From contig ML976982.1 in assembly GCA_010015675.1 (NCBI GenBank), positions 1,247,557-1,311,556 on the forward strand: a DNA stretch of 64,000 nt, read 5' to 3'. The notes under the pieces are model-generated. The model was not told the origin of the DNA and did no database searches. It worked only from the letters and a program-made list of their open reading frames with translations. Of the stretch, positions 56,492-64,000 are shown one piece after another; the first letter of the stretch is position 1, and each line of letters opens with the position of its first letter. The DNA comes from Byssothecium circinans. Lineage: Eukaryota; Ascomycota; Dothideomycetes; Pleosporales; Massarinaceae. Position numbers and translations under genes: made by a program.

Positions 56492-57799
56492 ATGACTTCC
56501 CCAACAACCTACACCTTCTTCCAAATCAGCCGCGAGGACTGGGACCTCACAACCACCTACATCCTCGAATCCTCCAACGGGATCTTTTACCATGGCACCA
56601 CGCCCCTCACTCCCTCCGAACTCTCAGCGCTCCCCCCCTCCTCCATCCCCACAACCCTAACCTTCACCTTCCTAAGCAAACAATCCCTCTTCCACACCTT
56701 CCCTTTCTACGACAAGCACATCATGACCAAATACACCGGCTCCCTCACCGACCCAAACGTCTACATCAAGCGCCCGTCCAACTTCATGAGCTGGCCCGTC
56801 GACGCCTGGCCCACGTACAACTTCAACATGTCGACGCGGCACGAGATCGCCGTGGGCGAGAGGATCCGGCGCATGCCGCACAAGAATCTCTGTGGGTATA
56901 TGGGCGTGCTAGTGCATCCCAGGTTGGGTGCGGTGACGGATATCGTGTACAGACGGTATACATGCGATTTGTTCGACTTCTGTACCAGTGGCTTGCTGAG
57001 GACTGAGCGGCAGCATACGACTATCATGAGAGCCATTGCGGAGGCCGTGGTGCATTTCAACGACGTTATTGGCTATGGACATAACGATATCCGGCCTGAG
57101 AATATCTTCCTTAAGCTGGATCGGAGCCTCGAGGACGCCAAACAAGCGGCGAAGAGGGGCGAGGCGGTGAAGGTGCTGGCGGCGGCGGTTGGGGACTTTG
57201 ATGCTGCGGTTCCGTTGGGGAGTGCGGTGTTGAAGCATGCACCGGGGGAGTGGTGGCCGATGGACCTGGTTCCTGGGTTGGAGAAGAATGGCGCGATTGC
57301 GAGGAGGGAGATTGATGAGGCGGGTGTGTTTTTGGTGGGGGAGTTTATGGATGGATGGTTTGGGATGAGGGGGTTGGATGATGATGGGTCTCCTCATTCT
57401 TCGCCTTCTTATTCTGCTGTGGAGGCGTCGGTTGCCAATAAGGATGCGGATGCAGAGGTGGCTGGGACTGCGAGAGACGTTGTTCAACAAGCTGCTGGTC
57501 CTGGACGGGATCAACAGGAGGACTGGCCCTTTTCGTTGCCCGCTGTTAGGGACTTTTGTCATAATATGCCCGAGTCGCATGGTATTGTCGAGTTACCGAG
57601 CGTTGGGGACGTGTTTTATGACTGCTCGTTGTCTGATTATGAGGAGGAGGAGGAAGACGCGTTTTATGAGGCCCCGTTGTCGGACGAGGAGAAGCCGGTG
57701 GACGATGAGCTCGACGGGATCGAGCGGTCTGTTACTGCGTCGGCGGCTGATATCTTCGCCCCTTTCTTTCGGTGTATAACTCCTACTTTGTCGGCTTGA
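56492..57799 (+). CDS. protein-kinase-like fold protein with DFD instead of DFG
   Basis: Intronless. The start at 56492 (MTSPTTYTFFQIS) gives 435 aa; an upstream in-frame Met at 56447 adds 15 residues with poor context. The motifs match those of the gene at 3145-4422: NVYIKRPS (89-96, Lys93 as possible beta3 Lys), HEIAVGERI (117-125, alphaC-like), NLCGYMGVLV and TDIVYRRYTCDLFDF (hinge region), GYGHNDIRPENIFL (194-207, keeping H197, D199, N204) and VGDFDAAVPLG (233-243). Only about 20 residues separate the loop from DFD, against about 100 in the other copy. There is no APE; REIDEAGVFLVGEFMDGW corresponds to helix F. The C-terminal 140 residues are acidic and disordered. HND replaces HRD. Whether it phosphorylates, binds ATP only, or neither is unknown. 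It lies beside orphan genes, AT-rich blocks and a family relic. Confidence 0.8.
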   Translation: MTSPTTYTFFQISREDWDLTTTYILESSNGIFYHGTTPLTPSELSALPPSSIPTTLTFTFLSKQSLFHTFPFYDKHIMTKYTGSLTDPNVYIKRPSNFMSWPVDAWPTYNFNMSTRHEIAVGERIRRMPHKNLCGYMGVLVHPRLGAVTDIVYRRYTCDLFDFCTSGLLRTERQHTTIMRAIAEAVVHFNDVIGYGHNDIRPENIFLKLDRSLEDAKQAAKRGEAVKVLAAAVGDFDAAVPLGSAVLKHAPGEWWPMDLVPGLEKNGAIARREIDEAGVFLVGEFMDGWFGMRGLDDDGSPHSSPSYSAVEASVANKDADAEVAGTARDVVQQAAGPGRDQQEDWPFSLPAVRDFCHNMPESHGIVELPSVGDVFYDCSLSDYEEEEEDAFYEAPLSDEEKPVDDELDGIERSVTASAADIFAPFFRCITPTLSA

Positions 57800-58567
57800 T
57801 ACTATTGAGACCCAGCTGACAAATGTGCTATCCCTCCGTAACAAGACAAGCTACGTTATAAGATGCTACAGACACTCTCTAGTATAATAAAGTTAGTAAT
57901 AGGCTTAGAAGAATACATATTTTTAAAATAATAGCTCTAAAATGTAAAGTTTAATACCCCATTCTAGTTACCATGGTATGGTTAGGCTAGCCTTTATCTA
58001 ATCGACGGGGATTGCATGCTTGCGAAGCCGCTGCCTCAGAAGAGCTTTGGCTTCCAAGACTGCATCCAGTAAAGTGCGTGCTGGCTGCTCAAAGCTATGT
58101 CATGTTGTTCACGACTCCTCACGTAAATCCCGAGAACTCATCACCCACAAACCCGCAAGCGGCCACGACAGCCCGCAAGGACGAATGCCTTCTTGATCGC
58201 CCGCATCAGCGATGATTTTTAAAAATCTTCTGGTCCGATGACAATAAAATGATTACTGGTAGAGCACAGAGGTCATGTCGTCTACATTGGCTCATAATGT
58301 GGGCCTGCCAAAGTGCCATAAAATCAACTAAGAGAGTGGCTTCTAGTACAAACCGACCTCCTCTTTTGACATATCATTGCTTAAATAGTTCACTTTTGGT
58401 GCACTGCGCAGACGCGCTTGGAATTGGATACTTAAGTGTGCACAATTTTGATAGCGCTGCTGCTGTAACCCCATGACCCTCGACTCGTACCGATAGAAGT
58501 GGCTATTCATCAGCTGCTGGCTGTGTAGACACATTGAACGCTTCCTATCTTCATGCTCTATTGATTC
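57800..58567. other. intergenic region
   Basis: 3' flanks of two convergent genes, with an AT-rich patch at 57840-57990. No gene is seen. Confidence 0.4.
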
Positions 58568-59497
58568 CTATCCCGTTACAGAGAAACTGGCAGAACATTC
58601 CATGGCGAATCCAAAGCATCGAGCATACCATCCCTGTGCCCAAAAGCTCAGTTCAACGCAGTGCGGAGCGCCGCGCAGTAGACTTCCATCCACACGTACA
58701 CTGTTCGTAAACGCGCGCACACAACGATCGATCTCCTTCTCATCGGCCTCAAAGAACGGATCATCTTCGACTAATGAATACATGACTGGTGCCTTCACAA
58801 GTGGTGCCCATTTCTCTTTCCACATAGGCATCCACTCTATTGGAAAACCAACGATCTCCGGCCAAGGGCAAACTGCATTCAAGCGTTCACTCTCATGCAA
58901 CATCTCTGGCGTATAGGTGCCAGGCTTGAGCATTAAGGCATCCTTTAGTCCCACTGGACACAATGCATGATGTTCATCCACCATAGGATAAGGCGGAATG
59001 TTGCCCTTCGCGACCTTTGACTGGACATCCCCCATGCCGCTTGCAATAAGCCCACCGAGAGGATAAGTATGGGTCACATCCTGAGCATGCATCGCACTCA
59101 CCGCGATGCCCACCATGACGCCTAGGCTGTGGGACAATAGCACAATGCAGTTGCAGCCATTCGGAGCGCCAAACTCAGTCCAAAGCCGAGGAAGAATGGA
59201 GTGGTGCAGTAGCTTGGCACTCTCTCGAGTGAAGTCGGAGCCCTCCGGGATAGGTAGGACACAACTTGTGCCGCCGTAAGAGGGACGATCAATCGTGACA
59301 AATGGGATTCCAAAGGCTTTGCTTGCTACGGAAGCAGAATAATTTGGCAAGGCATCGAAGTACTGGTGGTCGTAGCATCCGCCATGGAGGCCTATGATTA
59401 AGGGCCGATAGGCGACCGGCGATGACGAAGGAGATGGAATCGAGTGAGCACCTGTTACGGTGCCATTGTTGGCAAGGAGCAATCGGAAGGGCTCCAT
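58568..59497 (-). CDS. alpha/beta hydrolase
   Basis: Single exon; the start at 59497 (MEPFRLLLANNGTVTG) gives 309 aa; an upstream Met at 59596 is less likely. The HGG oxyanion motif is IIGLHGGCYD (35-43), the nucleophile elbow is LLSHSLGVMVG with Ser124, the acid is Asp245 or Asp246 (LVEDDPFFEADE), and the base is His279 (GAPHCVEL). The order and spacing suit an esterase, lipase or epoxide-hydrolase-like alpha/beta fold. There is no signal peptide, so it is probably intracellular. Substrate unknown. It lies between the kinase-like gene and a sugar transporter, without evidence of a shared pathway. Confidence 0.85.
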   Translation of the reverse strand: MEPFRLLLANNGTVTGAHSIPSPSSSPVAYRPLIIGLHGGCYDHQYFDALPNYSASVASKAFGIPFVTIDRPSYGGTSCVLPIPEGSDFTRESAKLLHHSILPRLWTEFGAPNGCNCIVLLSHSLGVMVGIAVSAMHAQDVTHTYPLGGLIASGMGDVQSKVAKGNIPPYPMVDEHHALCPVGLKDALMLKPGTYTPEMLHESERLNAVCPWPEIVGFPIEWMPMWKEKWAPLVKAPVMYSLVEDDPFFEADEKEIDRCVRAFTNSVRVDGSLLRGAPHCVELSFWAQGWYARCFGFAMECSASFSVTG

Positions 59498-60199
59498 GGT
59501 AAGTGAAGCATTTGGTTCGAGCTGGAAACGGGATTTGTAGTATATAAGGTGGCAGCAAGCTAATGCCGTGGAGTGAAAATTTAAAGCCATTAGCATTCAA
59601 TGCGGGGATAATGGATGTAGCTGCAGTAAACGCCGGGCCCATCTACCTACCATTGACCACGACCTTCTAAACAGACGAAACGTAATTTTCTGTAACCATA
59701 ATTGTCAAACGGCCCGTCTCATTCTAAACACAATTATCTGCGGACATGGCGGATTTCAACCTTACGACAGCTGTATCGCTAATATATGCAGACCCTTTCC
59801 ACCTTTGTGCGTGCTTGCAACGACGGCGATATTCTAGTAACAGTCACTCCGCTTGCCGAAGCCTAGACGCGGACCTTGGTATTCTGTATTAATGTACATG
59901 TATTAGTTGCGATGTGCTCGAATACGAGGACGTGGTGGCCCGGACGAGGAATCAACGGCGGGTCTTCGGAGCTGGAGGGCGGGCGCGACGGTTCATCTCC
60001 GTGGCATGTACGCTTTCGCATCAGCTATGATTGTGCAATAGGCTGTATCTTGAGGTTGCACGACCGCTGTATCGAAAGCTGACTGCAGTTTCGATGATAG
60101 CCACACGGCCAAAGATCTGGTGTCAGCAGCGATAGATTACAGCTAAGCTGCTTTAAGCAGCACGAACGCCCAAACCCCAACATATACCTTCTCAGCCAC
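59498..60199. other. intergenic region
   Basis: Promoter side of the hydrolase and 3' flank of the transporter gene; no gene is seen. Confidence 0.4.
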
Positions 60200-62047
60200 T
60201 TACTCATTCTCCCTGACATCAATAACCGTAGTCTTGAACTTCCTCGCAGGAGTCTTGCGGCTGAACAAGATATCCACCTCACGGTACGACCGATTCTTAA
60301 GCTCAGGCAGGAAGAAGTACGCCGAAACCCAGCAAACCGCCGCGGTCCCACCCCAAATATACCCACACTTACCCGCAAGATTCCAACCTGTGGGGTTCAG
60401 CATCTGCGATGCGAGGAAAATCATCGGGATCTCAGCGACATAGTAGGCCGCGCGACCGACACCAGTGCTCAGGGCACGCAGACGTACCGACGACGTTTCG
60501 GCGATGATGGAGTACGAGATAGGACCCAGGGTACCTGCGTAGACGAAAGAGATGATGACGCCTAGACAGGCTTGCGCGTAGTTTGTGGAGCTGTTTTGTT
60601 TGATGGTGGCGCAGATGCCGAGGAGGATCAGCATGGTCATGTTGAAGGCGGTGCCCCAGAGGTAGATTGTGCGGCGGCCGAACCAGCCGCTGAGGAACCA
60701 GGAGCCGATGTTGGCGATGAAGCCAAGGCAGGAGTTGATGAGATTGAGTTGGAAGGAGAACTCGTTGGACATGCCGGCCTCTATATGCGTGTCAGTTGTG
60801 CGCATTTGAAAGGTGTGGTGCAGGAGATACTCACGTTCAAAGAAGAAAGTGGCTTGGTTGGCAATCAAGTTACCCGCAAAGTTTTGCGACGCGTAGATCA
60901 GACAGGTGATGATAGTTCGTCGGAGATCGGTGCCCTTGAGAAGGTCGAGAAGGGTAGGCTCTCCACCCATTTTGGCTTCGATCTCAACGGTACGCTCGAT
61001 CATGGCGATTGTCTCGTCCGTCTTCTCTATTGACTTGCGACCGAGGCGCTCAATCGACCTTCTGGCCTCATCTTTGCGGCCGTTGCGGACCAACCACCAT
61101 GGCGATTCTGGAGCGAAGAAGATAAGGACCAAGAGAGGGATCTAGAAGAATTAGATAAATCGTGAATATAGAAATGGAAAACACTTACGGGGAAGATCCA
61201 CTGCAGCGCAAGGGGGATCCTCCAAGCCCACTCATCAGTTCGCTTGTTGAAGCCGTAGGTCACCCCAGCGACAATGATACCGCCAATCGACCAACTCATC
61301 TGCAGAGTACCCGTTAAGGCGCCACGAAGGACGAGAGGAACGACCTCTGAGGCGTAGGCGGGAGAGTTCGCAATGAAGATTCCCCATGGAATACCCTCGA
61401 AGAATTGTCCCATGGTGAGCACGGAGAGCGAGGTGGCCTGGGAAACTATTAATTGGTCGGATTATTAGTTGCTGGATGCAAAGTACTTACAAAGAAGCAG
61501 ATGAAGATGGTAGCGGTCATAAGAACCAAAGCCCAGATAGTCGCCCAACGGTATCCAAGTTTAGTGGTGACAGGTCCCGCGAGGAAGACACCAACGAAAG
61601 CACCACACTGGCCAGATTGGAAGAGTGCACTCTGCCACTTGGTCTCGATAGTCCAGCCAGGGCCTTCAACGTAGACACCATAGTGTTCCTTGAAAGCGGC
61701 TTGTGCGACGAAGTTGCCATTCAAGAACATGTCGAAAGATTCCATAACCTACCAATTATCAGCGGAGCTCTGTGCAAACAATTGCGCGTCGAGGCCCTAA
61801 AACTCACAATAGTGAAACAGAAGATGAAGGCCCAAAAACAAGCCATGGGGTGCGTCTTGATGGCCTCCCACGCGCCCAACTCATGCTCTCGATTCTCGGC
61901 ATCGTAGGCATTGCTCATAAGATTCGCATCCACCAGAATCTCCGACTGATGGACATTATGCTTCTGAAGTTCATCGGCTTCGAGCACAGGCTCATTTTCC
62001 GCTGGCGCGACCAAAGTCGGGTCGACTTTCTCGTTGGTGGTCGCCAT
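60200..62047 (-). CDS. MFS sugar porter, maltose/alpha-glucoside permease-like
   Basis: Five exons: 61808-62047, 61491-61748, 61189-61437, 60835-61141 and 60200-60780, with introns of 59, 53, 47 and 54 bp; 544 aa. The start at 62047 (MATTNEKVDP) avoids an upstream Met in the leader. Sugar-porter signatures: PESPWWLVRNGRKDEARR after helix 6, LSGWFGRRTIYLWG between helices 8 and 9, helix 7 with FQLNLINS, and the C-terminal PELKNRSYREVDILF (the PETKGR motif). The first exon is a hydrophilic cytosolic tail, and the protein has the hydrophobic segments expected of a 12-helix carrier. It resembles the fungal maltose/alpha-glucoside proton symporter subfamily, but the sugar cannot be fixed from sequence. 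It should sit in the plasma membrane. Confidence 0.93.
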
Positions 62048-63964
62048 ATTTTCAATTCTTTCGGCAAAGTCGATGCAAGCACTACAAAGGCGAGCCAAGA
62101 GTGAGCGAGTGGAAACCTTAAATAACTTTCAATGAGGACGTTGGAAGGGATGTTTGCCTCGCAACGGCGCTTAGCTTACTCGAGTTAGAAGGTCGTGAAA
62201 GTATCAACGTTTGCCCATGGGGTTGATGGACACCCCCACAGAAACCAAGTGGGGCGATTGGTGGGAATCCCTGGGGTTACATCCTCCCGTCGCCGCAACG
62301 GTCGCACGGTCCCGGCGTTAGTCTTATATGAGATGGGATGCGGCGCTCAAAGCAAGCCTGGATTTCGGGATGTTCCGGTGCTCGTGAGCGTCGGGTGATC
62401 ATCAGTCTTCGAGAAAAGACGAGGAATCAGCTGCGAGCAGCGATGTCTGGACGGAAGGGATTGAAGGGCTTTTCGCGTGCCGCTGCGATGGTACTACAGT
62501 AACTTCAAAGTGAGTCGAGATTCAACTAACCCTTGCATTACACCCTGTAGGCTTTTCGTATCACAGCTTCTGTTCATATTTGCATGGGATTGGAGGTAAG
62601 AATCCTAGTTCAAACAGCCTGGTCTACGCGAAGTATTTCGGCCGTGGCTCTGTGAGGCGTTAGTCGCTCCCTTAGGCCACAAACATAACGATGCATACCC
62701 TTGAAGCAATAGACTCGGCACTGAGGACGAGCGTCGGAAGCGTGTCACCTTTTGTCGATTCCGCAATTGTGCGCCTGTCTCCCCAGCTCAGGCCTAGCTA
62801 TTTTGCTATAGAACAATTATGTGTAATCGTTAACCGGATGGAGACTGGAAAGTTCCTGGAAGATGATGTAGAATCAAGGTAACGCAAGATTAATTGCTTC
62901 CCAGGCGAGCGCCGAAATGTTGTAACATGAAAGCCTGTTGGAATTATCGTTGCTCAATATTCACTGCGCAAACAATCTTCAGTACATCCATTGCTTTACT
63001 CTCTAATATGCCGTTACGATGGATATGATAAAGGTGGCCAGACGAGCAGTATTTCTGCTATAGGCGATGACTAGATCGCTGTCAGAAACATGCAACCACG
63101 ATGCAGAGGCTGGTAATCCAAGAACCTGGTCGATGGCACTCCAAACCACTTCGACCACATGTATAGTCGACCTTGGCGTTGTAGCAGCTCGGTCACGTTA
63201 CCGATGCAAGTCATGGGGATGGAGATGAGGTGGATTTTTGGAAACACTGCGCTGGCAACATGCATTATTCCGGAACTTCTAAAAAGTCATGAGGCCAATC
63301 TCGATATCTCTTAAGCGACTTGTAGGTCACCGCGATCGCTTTGTGCGTTCATTATAGCAAACACGGAATGCTACATTAGGAAAAGATCCTTCTTTCCCCC
63401 AACAAACACTGCGCCGGTGAACTTTAGACACATGATGTTCGTTTGCTAGAAATCCTGACTCAGAGATGTGTACTTCTATATTCAGGTCTATAAACATATT
63501 CGCGCCTGGCTATTTCGAGGTATCAATATGGTCAGTCTATTAAATCACCGTAGGCAGAATCTTTTTGGAGTTTGGCACTGGAACCCATCGTTGCGGAATT
63601 TTCTATGGCGAATTGTAACCATGTGTTGCGCTTTCTTTAGGATACAGGTCCTAGTTCTCCATTACAGATATGTAGAAAGCTACGTATTTTCTCTAAGGAA
63701 GAAATAATTACCTAGCGCAACCTAGCAAGCGCGCTAACATTGTTCGGGTTCATCTTTCTCTTCAGCCGCTACATTTATAGAAATCCCATCTTGTCAATTT
63801 ACAAGGTATATCACCTTTGCCCCCTATAAATCACGCCATGTTCTGTTATCCCATCACCCAACCACAACCTTATCACTGATAGACAAAACTCGCAACACAG
63901 TCTTCTACATACCATATCGAAGAACCCATATTTCAAGAAAAGACAATCTCCAACCCTAGAGACC
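62048..63964. other. 1.9-kb gene-poor region
   Basis: Short frames at 62691-62882, 63071-63265 and 63468-63707 have no recognisable motif. Probably the promoter of the transporter and the promoter of the gene entering at the right edge. Confidence 0.4.
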
Positions 63965-64000
63965 ATGTATTCCACAGTAACATACAAGATCTTTCAAACC
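63965..64000 (+). CDS. first 12 codons of a gene running off the right edge; possible fourth kinase-like copy
   Basis: The window ends in MYSTVTYKIFQT after a CA-rich leader with a sound start context (GAGACC ATG). It lines up without gaps to the start of the gene at 56492 (MTSPTTYTFFQI), sharing T-x-V/T-T-Y-x-x-F-Q. Twelve residues are too few to prove homology, so this is a suggestion that needs the next kilobase. Confidence 0.35.
   Translation, partial: MYSTVTYKIFQT

Noticed and set aside
56492..57799. Aminoglycoside phosphotransferase family as an alternative for the kinase-like genes
   Set aside because: The HxD(x4)N loop fits both folds, but the preceding Lys/Glu segments and hinge look closer to protein-kinase-like proteins; not fully excluded without a profile search.
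1..64000. tRNA genes, rRNA, CRISPR, insertion sequences
   Set aside because: Looked for the tRNA B-box (GGTTCRANNCC) with matching stems and for regularly spaced repeats or transposase motifs; none was convincing. CRISPR and bacterial IS are not expected in a fungal genome.

Overview
The window is nuclear DNA of a filamentous ascomycete, most likely a dothideomycete. The evidence is short GT-AG introns (about 45-115 bp, several with CTGAC or CTGAT branch sites), GPI-anchored and secreted cell-wall proteins, an AA9 monooxygenase, an LDB19/Art1-type arrestin and a fungal_trans C2H2 factor. No species is assigned. All intron models were read by eye from splice signals, reading phase and family conservation.

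Layout: (i) 1-9.4 kb holds the tail of a truncated gene, a kinase-like protein, ribosomal protein eL22, a GPI-anchored cupredoxin and an AA9 LPMO. (ii) 9.6-14.5 kb holds an LRR-like protein and a divergent ER Hsp70 (BiP/Kar2 type) ending in HDEL. (iii) 17.9-26.2 kb holds a C2H2/fungal_trans regulator, the H/ACA snoRNP protein Nhp2 and an MBOAT_2/wax-synthase-like acyltransferase. (iv) 27-29 kb is gene-poor, with one or two candidate small secreted proteins. (v) 30.9-38.7 kb holds a Cdc25-type Ras GEF (SH3, REM, RasGEF) and a GPI-anchored GH16 enzyme. (vi) 41.6-49.7 kb holds a Pro-rich repeat GPI protein, an F-box-like protein and an Art1/Ldb19 arrestin with PPxY motifs. (vii) 51.9-64 kb looks accessory: AT-rich blocks, two orphan genes, a kinase-like relic, an intact kinase-like gene, an alpha/beta hydrolase, an MFS sugar porter, and the first codons of what may be another kinase-like gene.

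The most notable signal is a dispersed kinase-like family. One intact copy lies at each end (3.1-4.4 kb and 56.5-57.8 kb), a frameshifted and stop-containing relic lies at 51.9-52.4 kb, and a possible fourth copy starts at 63,965. The intact copies keep the HxD(x4)N catalytic loop but replace DFG by DFD, and they have almost no activation segment. Most other genes are ordinary and independent; no clear biosynthetic cluster or operon-like organisation is visible.
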